Source: JAXLWB01 sp046328715 (lineage in GTDB: Bacteria; Chloroflexota; Anaerolineae; Caldilineales; Caldilineaceae). From it: a stretch of DNA of 64,000 nucleotides. Location: NCBI GenBank assembly GCA_046328715.1, contig JAXLWB010000046.1, forward strand, positions 20,200 through 84,199, given 5' to 3'. A program made the translations under genes and the position numbers. Of this stretch, positions 43,264 through 50,643 are shown one piece after another (position 1 is the stretch's first letter; each line of letters begins with the position of its first letter). Under the pieces are notes generated by a model that was not told the origin of the DNA, did not search any database, and saw only the letters and a list, made by a program, of their open reading frames with translations.

Positions 43264-43908
43264 TTACTGTCCTGTTTCTTCGACTGAAACTAATCCAATC
43301 CGCACGGCATGGAGCGCCGCCTGCGTCCGGCTAAAGACACCCAGCTTCGACAAGATATTGCTGACATGGGTCTTGACCGTCTTTTCACCGATCTGTAATT
43401 CCAATGCAATCTCCTTATTGGCGCGGCCTAAGGCAAGCAGACGTAACACCTCAGTCTCGCGCTCCGTCAGTTTTTCAGGACTTTGTGGCACTTGGACTTC
43501 TCGAATCAGCCGAGCCGCAATTTGGGGTGAAAGCTGAACCTGTCCTGCTGCCGCTGCTTTGATGGAACGGCAGAGTTCTTCGGCGCGCGTATCCTTCAGC
43601 AGGTAACCGATCGCTCCCGCCCGCATGGCAGCCATGACTGAGGCATCTTCCAGTACGCTGGTCAAGGCAATCACTTCGGTGTCGGGCGTATTGCGCCGGA
43701 TGGCAGCGGTGGCAGTGATGCCATCCATGACGGGCATCAGCAGGTCCATTAGCACGACATCGGGGTGAAGCTGAGCAGCTAATTGCACAGCCTGTTCGCC
43801 ATTTTCCGCTTCCCCGATGATCTGCAAATCGGCGTCTAGTTCCAAGAACATTTTTAGGCCCTGGCGAACCACTGCGTGATCGTCGGCCAGCAAAATTTGT
43901 ATTGTCAT
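43264..43908 (-). CDS. NarL/FixJ family response regulator
   Basis: This 214-residue protein is the partner of the downstream kinase. The receiver has the acidic pair D9-D10, phosphoacceptor D55 (VVLMDLLMPVMDG) and the Thr/Lys of ALTSV and LLKDT. The LuxR-type HTH (~145-210) has LTERETEVLRLLALGRANKEIALELQIGEKTVKTHVSNILSKLGV. The start ATG 43908 follows ACGGAGGTACC; a longer frame to 43965 is rejected. The promoter region contains a palindrome, discussed as an operator. Confidence 0.94.
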   Translation of the reverse strand: MTIQILLADDHAVVRQGLKMFLELDADLQIIGEAENGEQAVQLAAQLHPDVVLMDLLMPVMDGITATAAIRRNTPDTEVIALTSVLEDASVMAAMRAGAIGYLLKDTRAEELCRSIKAAAAGQVQLSPQIAARLIREVQVPQSPEKLTERETEVLRLLALGRANKEIALELQIGEKTVKTHVSNILSKLGVFSRTQAALHAVRIGLVSVEETGQ

Positions 43909-43973
43909 AGGTACCTCCGTTGTGCTTTGATACGGACTGGCAATCGCCAGAATACATGTATCCACACGTTTGT

Positions 43974-43991
43974 CTCCGCCTTAAGTCGGAG
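43974..43991. promoter_or_regulatory. CTCCGCCTTAAGTCGGAG palindrome between divergent genes
   Basis: This dyad lies ~66 bases before the response regulator's start and ~58 bases before the divergent pseudo-receiver start, so it can serve both. It is shared with 41005-41022 near the CPBP gene. It is a candidate binding site for the NarL-type regulator. Confidence 0.5.
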
Positions 43992-44048
43992 ATGGCATTC
44001 GGCCCTCGGCCCGATGCATAAACCAGCGAATGAGGCTAAACTCAAGCC

Positions 44049-44417
44049 ATGATTCACATTCTGCTCGTTGATGAGGTTGCCAGCGTCCGCCAAGGTGTAC
44101 GAATGCGATTGGCGCTCGAACCGGATCTCGTCGTGGTCGGGGAAGCTGGAGATAGTGCGGAAGCGCTGCAACTTGTAGCGAAACTCCAACCAGATGTGGT
44201 TGTGACGGGCATTCGTTTCCCAGAGTTGGACGGTATCGCCATGACGGCGCGCCTGCGCCACGATTTCCCTAACTGTGCAGTCGTTATCTTGAGCCTTTAC
44301 GACGATGCCTTCAATCGAGCACGGGCGCTGCAAGCAGGTGCAGCCTTCTTTGTCAGCAAACAAGAGTCAGATACTGTCTTGGTAGAAGCCATTCGTCTGG
44401 CGGCTACCACAAAATGA
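44049..44417 (+). CDS. Stand-alone pseudo-receiver (response-regulator fold without phosphoacceptor)
   Basis: This 122-residue protein is a single receiver domain, very close in motif spacing to the NarL-type regulator next door. It reads LLVDEVASVRQGVRMRL, QPDVVVTGIRFPELDGIAM and AVVILSLYDD, with FFVSKQES at the end. The Asp expected at residue 54 is Gly and the second acidic residue is Glu (D8-E9). It therefore cannot be phosphorylated in the normal way. It probably acts as a partner or competitor of the real regulator. It diverges from that operon across a shared palindrome. Confidence 0.82.
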   Translation: MIHILLVDEVASVRQGVRMRLALEPDLVVVGEAGDSAEALQLVAKLQPDVVVTGIRFPELDGIAMTARLRHDFPNCAVVILSLYDDAFNRARALQAGAAFFVSKQESDTVLVEAIRLAATTK

Positions 44418-44447
44418 ACGATACCTACAGCAAATAAGGAGACTACA

Positions 44448-44759
44448 ATGGACAATATGAATCGCAACTCAAGTATTTCTGGTGGCATTTTTCTGATCGG
44501 TTTGGGCGTTCTCGTCTACTCTGGTTGGTGGTGGCCGGGTATTCTGCTGGTCATTGGCTTGGCGAGTAGTGCAGAGTTGATTCTGCGTGGTAAGTATCTA
44601 TCGGCGGCACTGACCTTTGCCTTTTTCGCTTCCATTCCCTTATTGGTGGCAGCCCATATTCCCTGGCCCATCGTTGGCCCCTTTGTGCTGATTGCAATGG
44701 GCATCGCGGTGCTGGTCAGAAATTTTACACAACATTATTACAAGGAGCCGCATCCATGA
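44448..44759 (+). CDS. Small membrane protein (LiaF-like N-part/DUF5668-type)
   Basis: This 103-residue protein has about three hydrophobic helices (SGGIFLIGLGVLVYSGWWWPGILLVIGLAS, AALTFAFFASIPLLVAAH, PFVLIAMGIAVLVRN). Short proteins of this type accompany LiaFSR-like systems. The tail ends NFTQHYYKEPHP. The next gene starts within its stop (ATGA), so they are translationally coupled. No enzymatic motif is visible. Confidence 0.65.
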   Translation: MDNMNRNSSISGGIFLIGLGVLVYSGWWWPGILLVIGLASSAELILRGKYLSAALTFAFFASIPLLVAAHIPWPIVGPFVLIAMGIAVLVRNFTQHYYKEPHP

Positions 44760-45391
44760 GTTCCACCTCAAAAGCACACAAAACCCACGGTCAGCACGCT
44801 GAGTCCGATGACGAACTCGGACTAGAACGGCTCGTCTTCTTTAGCGATGCAGTCTTTGCCATTGCGATTACGTTGCTAGCGTTGGAGATCCGTCTGCCCG
44901 TGGACGCCGCAGAACTGTCCGACCAACAACTTTTGACCAGTCTTATTGCGATCTGGCCTAAATATCTAAGCTACGTCATTAGCTTTCTCGTGATCGGCAA
45001 CTACTGGATCGCCCATCATCGTCGCTTTCGTCTGATCACCCGCTATGACACCCGTCTGTTGTTGCTCAACTTGCTCTCGTTGATGGCGATTGCCTTTATT
45101 CCGTTTCCCACCGCCATTATTAGTGAGAATGGTAATCGGACTGCAACGGTCTTCTATGCCCTGAGTATGGCAGCTACCGGTCTACTTTCTGCCTTGCTAT
45201 GGTGGCATGCCTCCTGGAAAAATCGGCTAATCGACGCACATCTCGATGCCAAGGCCATTCGTCACACGTTCGTTTCCATTTTGATCGTACCAACCATTTT
45301 TATTTTATCGACTGGTCTGGCCTGGATCGACCCTGGCTTGACCAAGTTCTCTTGGTTGCTCATCATTCCTGCCGCACTTTTACTGAGATAA
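44756..45391 (+). CDS. TMEM175 family potassium channel (DUF1211)
   Basis: This 211-residue protein begins its first helix with LERLVFFSDAVFAIAITLLALEIRLP, the FSD...AI signature that lines the pore of prokaryotic TMEM175 channels. About six helices follow (LSYVISFLVIGNYWIAHHRRFRLI, LNLLSLMAIAFIPFPTAIIS). Members are leak potassium channels in the cell membrane. It overlaps the preceding small membrane gene by four bases. Together with the pseudo-receiver it forms a short run divergent from the sensor operon. Confidence 0.88.
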   Translation: MSSTSKAHKTHGQHAESDDELGLERLVFFSDAVFAIAITLLALEIRLPVDAAELSDQQLLTSLIAIWPKYLSYVISFLVIGNYWIAHHRRFRLITRYDTRLLLLNLLSLMAIAFIPFPTAIISENGNRTATVFYALSMAATGLLSALLWWHASWKNRLIDAHLDAKAIRHTFVSILIVPTIFILSTGLAWIDPGLTKFSWLLIIPAALLLR

Positions 45392-45496
45392 CCGTGTAAC
45401 TCATATAGGAAATATCAAGCGAGGGACACTGATGTCTGTATGACTTGTTCCAACTCGGACTGTCCTGTCTAAGCAATCAAGGCTTGAAGAAAAACG

Positions 45497-46687
45497 CTAT
45501 TGCTGAGGATTTGAGGGAAACTTTTGGTATGGCTCCTCGCCAAATTTTGCCACCTCGTTGGGTAGCAGAAAGAAGCCGCCGGTACGTAGTTTGCCGCCAC
45601 GTTTGAAATGCTGAATCACGGAGCGCCGTAGCGTCGTGTCTTGCGGTGCTTTATCAAGATCAATCAACCAAGTACCAAACAAAAAATAAGTTCCTTCTAG
45701 CCCGTCGGAAGGAATGGGAAAGAGATAGCCCTGACGTTGAAATGCCAACACATTCGAGGTAGGTGGAAGCATATCAACCCACTGCGTATTAAAGATCCAG
45801 GAGTTGCAACTGAAAGCTCGAAAAGGGCGTTCAGGATGATAGCGCGGGAAAAAATTCAGCGCCTGCGCAAATGAATCTTTGAGCAGATCGAGCGTGAGCG
45901 GCGCATAGTTGGGGATGTGCATCTCCAATACCGAGTCGCCCTGGCGAAAGATCAGTTCCCAATCGGCAAGGAACAGGGTAATTTCCTGGCGTAATGCATA
46001 GCCCAACGGCGAGATTGGCGTGCCGGTCACTTGGATTTCATTTGTGAGGAGACGGGTGGTCCAAACTTCGCGCTCATCTAAGCTCCAACCGTAATGGCGA
46101 ATCTCTTCCTCGCGAATGGCAAAGGGTTGATAACCTTCGTCCGTAAAGTTGACCCCTTCCTCTGCCAATGCCTGCACCTGGCCTGTCTGCCGATGGCGAT
46201 AGACTCGAATAGCGGGTTCAAATGGCTCCCAGATAAATTCCATCCGCCCCAAGCGATAGAGATTGCCCGAAGCGACGACGTTGAACCAGTAGCGCAACAC
46301 CCAATCTTCTAGTCCTAGCTTGCCGCTGTTATACTCGGCGTAACGACGAGCGGAATTCGATAGGGTAGTAGCAGTGTACCGGGTGACGGCTTCAGGAATG
46401 CCCCGTTCTGTATGAATCGTCCGCAACTGACGTATCGCATCCAGTGCGATTAAAAGGTAAAGCTTGTTCAACTCTTCAGCAAAGGCGTCCGCAGGAAATG
46501 TCTTTCCCCATTCCGGGCTGCTGCTGAAGGTTTCGAGGTGCAGTTTTTCGGCTGATAGACGCAGTAACTCACTATCCGCAACCCAATTGGCAAAGCGGGC
46601 AAGTTCTTGCGCTTTAGTAGGCTCCAGAACAGCATACGCGGCATTTTCAAAAATGGTTTGCTGAGAGAGGAAAATGGGAACGCTCAT
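45497..46687 (-). CDS. Acyltransferase-like protein (DUF5596/GNAT_C type), tentative
   Basis: This 396-residue soluble protein is mostly helical at the start (TKAQELARFANWVADSELLRLSAEKL). Then comes RRYAEYNSGKLGLEDWVLRYWFNVVASGNLYRLGRMEF. A later block is NYAPLTLDLLKDSFAQALNFFPRYHP followed by FSCNSWIFNTQWVDMLPPTSNVLAFQRQGYLFP. I recall these blocks from a family with an N-terminal helical domain and a C-terminal GNAT-like domain (DUF5596/GNAT_C). The substrate is unknown. Convergent with the TMEM175 gene and divergent from the TPP enzyme gene. Confidence 0.6.
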   Translation of the reverse strand: MSVPIFLSQQTIFENAAYAVLEPTKAQELARFANWVADSELLRLSAEKLHLETFSSSPEWGKTFPADAFAEELNKLYLLIALDAIRQLRTIHTERGIPEAVTRYTATTLSNSARRYAEYNSGKLGLEDWVLRYWFNVVASGNLYRLGRMEFIWEPFEPAIRVYRHRQTGQVQALAEEGVNFTDEGYQPFAIREEEIRHYGWSLDEREVWTTRLLTNEIQVTGTPISPLGYALRQEITLFLADWELIFRQGDSVLEMHIPNYAPLTLDLLKDSFAQALNFFPRYHPERPFRAFSCNSWIFNTQWVDMLPPTSNVLAFQRQGYLFPIPSDGLEGTYFLFGTWLIDLDKAPQDTTLRRSVIQHFKRGGKLRTGGFFLLPNEVAKFGEEPYQKFPSNPQQ

Positions 46688-46745
46688 GGTAGAATCTTAT
46701 CATGCCCTTGGCCTTGTTTCATAGTGACGTTACAGGTGAAATTCT

Positions 46746-48350
46746 ATGCCAACCGTAGCCGAAACCCTCACCCAGGCCCTCGCATCCTCCGGCATTGACA
46801 CCGTCTTTGGCCTGCCTGGCGGTGAAAACAGCGAACTGATGGATGCCCTGCGCTGCGTCGGCATCCATTTTGTCCTGGTGCGCAACGAAAGCTCTGCGCT
46901 CTTTATGGCCGATGTACAGTCTCGGCTGACGGGCAAACCAGGCGTCGCCCTCACCACGCTCGGACCCGGAGCAGCCAACGCCTATGCTGGCATCGCCCAC
47001 ACCTGGCTGGATCGTGCACCTGTGCTCATCATCACGGCCCAAACGCCCCGCCGCCTGCTCGACCATCACACTCACCAAGTGATCGACACCCAGGCCATCA
47101 TGCGCCCGGTGACCAAACACAGCGAAGAACTAACCACCGAAAATGTAGCAGAACGGGTTCAACATGCCCTACAACTGACCATGTCGGGCCGCCCCGGCGT
47201 CGTTCATCTTGGTCTGAGCAGTGAGACAGCGGCTACGCATTACGAGTTACGAATTACAAATTGCGAAACGCCGTCTACTCCTCAATCTCTCAATCTCCCA
47301 ATCTCCAATCTCCAATCCTTCCAGGATAAGCCTCTACTCTCTAATGCCAAACAGCCTATCATCGTCGTCGGTCTCGGTCTCGAACCGGAACGTCCCTACG
47401 CTGCGCTGCGTCAACTGGCCGAAGTATTAGATGCGCCAGTGATTGTCACGCCCAAGGCCAAGGGGGCGATTGCCGATGATCATCCACTGGCAGCAGGAGT
47501 GATTGGGCTAACCCGCACTGATCCGGCCTATGAGATTCTCGACGAGGCCGATTTGATTTTGGCCGTCGGCTTTGATGTGGTGGAGTTGGTCAAGCCTTGG
47601 AAGCAGGATGTCCCGCTGCTCTGGATTGCGCCGTGGGAGAATGCCGACCCCAAGATCGTAGCAATGGCTGAATTTGTGGGCGCAATGGAGCCAGTGCTGC
47701 ACCATCTTAGAGAAACAGCCTCTTCCTCTGGCTGGGGCCAAGAACGGGTGGCGCAATGGCGTCAAAAGCTGGCCGCACGTTCTTTACCCAATCCGCAACC
47801 AGGACGAATGTTGCCGCAGAGTGTCCTCAAGGTTTTGCGGGCAGAGACGCCTAGGGAGATTTTTGTCAGCACCGATGTCGGTTCCCACAAAATCTTCTTC
47901 GGGCTGGAGTGGCCTGCCTATACGCCCAATCGCTACATGCTCTCCAACGGACTTTCGTCGATGGGCTTTGGGCTTCCCGCAGCAGCCGCAGCAGCCTTGA
48001 CTCTAAACGAACCCACACTTTGCATCACAGGTGACGCCGGGCTAGCCATGAATATCGGCGAATTTGGCATGATTGCCGAACTTGATCTGCCCGTGATCAC
48101 CGTAGTGATGAATGACAATGCTCTTGACCTGATCCGCTCGCATCAGAAACGAGTTGGCAAACAGCCCTACGGCGTCGAGTTCGTCAACCCCGACTGGATG
48201 CAGATCGCCAACGCATACAATATTCCAGGTTATCGTGTCAGCAACGAAAGCGAAATGACTGCCGCCATCCGCAATGCTCTTGCCAACCGTAAACCTACCC
48301 TAATCGAAGCCTTGATCGACCCAATTAGCTACCCGACAACACCAAAGTAA
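46746..48350 (+). CDS. Thiamine-pyrophosphate enzyme of the acetolactate-synthase type, with inserted heptad words
   Basis: This 534-residue enzyme has the ALS-like layout. The N-terminal PYR domain starts GIDTVFGLPGGENSELMDAL with the catalytic Glu in VRNESSALFMAD. A central domain follows, and the C-terminal PP domain has GDAGLAMNIGEFGMIAELDLPVITVVMNDN, the cofactor motif with Ala in place of the usual second Gly. It decarboxylates 2-oxo acids; the product is not known. Residues ~165-200 (THYELRITNCE...SLNLPISNLQS) are encoded by degenerate heptad/octad repeats at ~47240-47320. They have no counterpart in relatives I know. The frame remains open. Confidence 0.87.
   Translation: MPTVAETLTQALASSGIDTVFGLPGGENSELMDALRCVGIHFVLVRNESSALFMADVQSRLTGKPGVALTTLGPGAANAYAGIAHTWLDRAPVLIITAQTPRRLLDHHTHQVIDTQAIMRPVTKHSEELTTENVAERVQHALQLTMSGRPGVVHLGLSSETAATHYELRITNCETPSTPQSLNLPISNLQSFQDKPLLSNAKQPIIVVGLGLEPERPYAALRQLAEVLDAPVIVTPKAKGAIADDHPLAAGVIGLTRTDPAYEILDEADLILAVGFDVVELVKPWKQDVPLLWIAPWENADPKIVAMAEFVGAMEPVLHHLRETASSSGWGQERVAQWRQKLAARSLPNPQPGRMLPQSVLKVLRAETPREIFVSTDVGSHKIFFGLEWPAYTPNRYMLSNGLSSMGFGLPAAAAAALTLNEPTLCITGDAGLAMNIGEFGMIAELDLPVITVVMNDNALDLIRSHQKRVGKQPYGVEFVNPDWMQIANAYNIPGYRVSNESEMTAAIRNALANRKPTLIEALIDPISYPTTPK
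47240..47320. repeat. Heptad/octad word runs inside a coding sequence
   Basis: TTACGAG, TTACGAA, TTACAAA, TTGCGAA (47240-47267) are followed by CTCAATCT, CTCAATCT, CCCAATCT, CCAATCT, CCAATCC (47281-47318). The words are the same kinds seen in intergenic hairpins (48352-48379 and 38687-38749), here translated in frame. Confidence 0.8.
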
Positions 48351-48351
48351 A

Positions 48352-48379
48352 TACGAAATATGAGATACGAAATACGAGA
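48352..48379. repeat. Heptad run TACGAAA/TACGAGA, left flank of the four-helix-bundle gene
   Basis: Four 7-nt words TACGAAA, TATGAGA, TACGAAA, TACGAGA lie 22 bases before the gene's ATG. They pair with the run at 48778-48809: 26 of 30 positions are complementary over the best-aligned stretch. Confidence 0.8.
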
Positions 48380-48400
48380 TTTAATGTAAAGGAGCAAACA

Positions 48401-48760
48401 ATGGCTTTTAACAAAGAACAATTCAAAAAACGAACACAACAGGTGGCAGTACGTGTCATTCGTTTAGTACAAGCGTTGCCGCGCACAATGGAAGCAGATG
48501 TAATCGGTCGGCAACTCTTGCGAGCAAGCACTTCGGTTGGAGCAAATTATCGGGCAGCTACTCGTGCAAAGTCGAGTGCCGATTACATTAATAAACTCAA
48601 GATCGTGGAAGAAGAAGCAGATGAAAGCCTGTATTGGTTGGAGTTGTTAGTAGAAGCGGAAATCATGTCTAAATCGCTACTTGATCCCTTGATGAAAGAG
48701 TTTGACGAAATTCTTGCCATTATCGTAGCATCTCTTAAAACCCTACACAACCGATCCTAA
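48401..48760 (+). CDS. Four-helix-bundle protein (S23/avd-like, TIGR02436 type)
   Basis: This 119-residue all-helical protein has TQQVAVRVIRLVQALPRT, GRQLLRASTSVGANYRAATRAKSSADYINKLKIVEEEADESLYWLELLVEA and a closing EFDEILAIIVASLKTL. This family was first found inside intervening sequences of 23S rRNA; relatives (avd) occur in diversity-generating retroelements. The gene has an AAAGGAG ribosome binding site. It lies between a TPP enzyme and KDPG aldolase that otherwise look like neighbours in one pathway. It is bracketed by inverted heptad repeats, so it looks inserted. Confidence 0.92.
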   Translation: MAFNKEQFKKRTQQVAVRVIRLVQALPRTMEADVIGRQLLRASTSVGANYRAATRAKSSADYINKLKIVEEEADESLYWLELLVEAEIMSKSLLDPLMKEFDEILAIIVASLKTLHNRS

Positions 48761-48777
48761 TCACTCAAAACCAATCA

Positions 48778-48809
48778 TTTCGTATTTCGTATTTCGTATC
48801 TCGTATTTC
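48778..48809. repeat. Heptad run TTTCGTA/TCTCGTA, right flank of the four-helix-bundle gene
   Basis: TTTCGTA, TTTCGTA, TTTCGTA, TCTCGTA and a trailing TTTC mirror the left run at 48352-48379. It begins 17 bases after the gene's stop and ends 11 before the KDPG aldolase start. Confidence 0.8.
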
Positions 48810-48820
48810 AAAGGACTCTT

Positions 48821-49462
48821 ATGACTCACTTCGAAATTCTTTCCCAATTGATTCACGACAAAATCGTCGCTATTGTGCGTTTGGACAGCGGCGAGGAGTT
48901 GATGAAGGTGACCGAGGCGCTCAAGGCCGGGGGGATTCGTGCCATCGAATTTACTCTCACCACGCCCGGCGCATTGGAAATGATTGCGCAAGCTCGTGCC
49001 GCTTTTGGCGAGAATGTGCTGCTCGGTGCCGGGACCGTGCTCGATCCCGAAACCGCCCGCGCCGCCATCCTGGCAGGAGCCGAATTCATTGTTACGCCCG
49101 CCACCAACTTCGAGACAATCAAGCTGTGCAAACGCTATGGCAAACCGGTGATGCCCGGTGCGCTGACGCCGACCGAAATTCTCAACGCCTGGGAGGCCGG
49201 TGCTGACTTCGTCAAAGTCTTTCCGATCACGGCGATGGGCGGGGCCGATTATATCAAGGCGGTCACTGCGCCGCTGCCCCAGATCCGCTTAGCTCCAACC
49301 GGTGGCATCAGTGCTGAGAATGCAGCCGCCTTTCTCAAAGCAGGGGCAACGGCCCTGGGTGTGGGTGGGAAATTGGTGGATAAAGGTGCAGTCGCAAAGG
49401 GTGATTGGGCGGCGATTACGGCAGAGGCGAAGAAGTTGGTCGCTGCCGTGACGAACGTGTAA
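48821..49462 (+). CDS. eda: KDPG/KHG aldolase (2-dehydro-3-deoxy-phosphogluconate/4-hydroxy-2-oxoglutarate)
   Basis: This 213-residue class I aldolase forms pyruvate plus an aldehyde in Entner-Doudoroff-like or hydroxyproline pathways. It begins LIHDKIVAIVRLDSGEELMKVTEALKAGGIRAIEFTLTTPGALE (catalytic Glu). GAGTVLDPETARAAILAGAEFIVTPATN follows, and the Schiff-base Lys is in WEAGADFVKVFPITAMGG. GGIS and GVGGKLVDK end it. Its neighbours (TPP enzymes, enolase-superfamily dehydratase) fit sugar-acid catabolism. The ATG follows AAAGGACTC. Confidence 0.93.
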   Translation: MTHFEILSQLIHDKIVAIVRLDSGEELMKVTEALKAGGIRAIEFTLTTPGALEMIAQARAAFGENVLLGAGTVLDPETARAAILAGAEFIVTPATNFETIKLCKRYGKPVMPGALTPTEILNAWEAGADFVKVFPITAMGGADYIKAVTAPLPQIRLAPTGGISAENAAAFLKAGATALGVGGKLVDKGAVAKGDWAAITAEAKKLVAAVTNV

Positions 49463-49494
49463 ACAAGAGACGACCGAGATAGCCTGTCAAAGAT

Positions 49495-49532
49495 AAAAAC
49501 ACGCCTCGTGCAATTGCTCGCATGAGGCGTGT
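49495..49532 (-). terminator. Rho-independent terminator of the FKBP gene
   Basis: On the minus strand, ACACGCCTC (49532-49524) and its complement GAGGCGTGT (49507-49499) form a 9-bp stem followed by a T-run (49499-49495). It lies 28 bases beyond the FKBP stop codon. Confidence 0.8.
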
Positions 49533-49560
49533 CTACACTGCAAATTCTAACAACAGTCCT

Positions 49561-50514
49561 TTACTGTACTCCCAATAACTCCACCTCAAAGATCAACGTG
49601 GCATTCGGCGGAATCACACCACCAGCGCCGTTCGCCCCGTAGCCCAGTTCGGCGGGGATGACCAGTTGGCGCTTGCCGCCAACCTTCATGCTCAGCACGC
49701 CTTCGTCCCAGCCTTTAATCACCTGTCCCTGACCGATGATGAATTGGATCGGTTGGCCGTGGTCAAATGAGCTGTCAAACTTTGTGCCATCTTCGAGCCA
49801 GCCGGTGTATTGGACAGTCACGGTCTGCCCAGCTTGCGGCGAAGCACCATCGCCCACAACAAAGTCATAGTACTTGAGCCCTGTTGTCGTCGAAATGTAA
49901 TCGCTGGGGTTGACGTCGGTCGGTGCGGCAGGTGCGCCTGCGCTGATCTTGACTAACTCGACATCAAAGACCAGCGTGGCATTGGGCGGAATCACACCAC
50001 CAGCACCGTTCGCTCCGTATCCCAGTTCGGGCGGAATGATCAAACGAGCTTTGCCACCTACCTTGAGCTTTGAAATGCCTTCATCCCAACCTGGAATCAC
50101 CGCCCCTTGTCCAATCGGGAAGGAGATCGGCTCGCCACGCAAGTAGGAGCTGTCAAAGACAGCGCCATTCGTTAGCGTGCCGGTATAATGCACCGAGACC
50201 ACTTCGCCAGGCTTGGGAGATTCGCCTGTCCCAGCCACAATTTCGATGATTTCTAAACCAGAGGCTGTTTTGGTGGAGGTTCCTTCTACGGTTGGAAGTG
50301 TACTGGGCAACTCATCGGTCACTGGTTCGGCAGCGGTGATAGCCGCAGGTTCGGCAGGCGTGGTCGCAGTTGGCTCAGCCGCACCTGGCGTTGCAGTTGC
50401 CTCTACAGCGGGTGGTTCTGGTGTCGGCGTCGGTTGCTCTCCACCACAGGCAGCGAAGAGCAACGTGATAGCAATCAATACTCCCACTAAACTCCAACTT
50501 ACACGTTTCAACAT
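49561..50514 (-). CDS. Two-domain FKBP-type peptidyl-prolyl isomerase lipoprotein
   Basis: This 317-residue lipoprotein has a hydrophobic N-terminus with lipobox LFAAC (C23). A Pro/Thr/Glu-rich linker (~25-80) follows, then two FKBP domains (~85-190 and ~210-317). Each has the signatures GEVVSVHYTGTLTNGAVFDSSYLRGEPISFPIG / GQTVTVQYTGWLEDGTKFDSS and IPGWDEGISKLKVGGKARLIIPPELGYGANGAGG-type ends. It is a cell-surface chaperone for secreted or membrane proteins. A good rho-independent terminator follows. Confidence 0.94.
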   Translation of the reverse strand: MLKRVSWSLVGVLIAITLLFAACGGEQPTPTPEPPAVEATATPGAAEPTATTPAEPAAITAAEPVTDELPSTLPTVEGTSTKTASGLEIIEIVAGTGESPKPGEVVSVHYTGTLTNGAVFDSSYLRGEPISFPIGQGAVIPGWDEGISKLKVGGKARLIIPPELGYGANGAGGVIPPNATLVFDVELVKISAGAPAAPTDVNPSDYISTTTGLKYYDFVVGDGASPQAGQTVTVQYTGWLEDGTKFDSSFDHGQPIQFIIGQGQVIKGWDEGVLSMKVGGKRQLVIPAELGYGANGAGGVIPPNATLIFEVELLGVQ

Positions 50515-50643
50515 GAACGATTCCTTTTGTTGCGTAATGAAATATATTGGCTTCTACTCAAGTTCGGGCAACAAGTATATATGCGCTCGCCCATAGAAAG
50601 CCAATCATCCTGACCCAAAGCGCCTATTATCACAAAATTTTGC

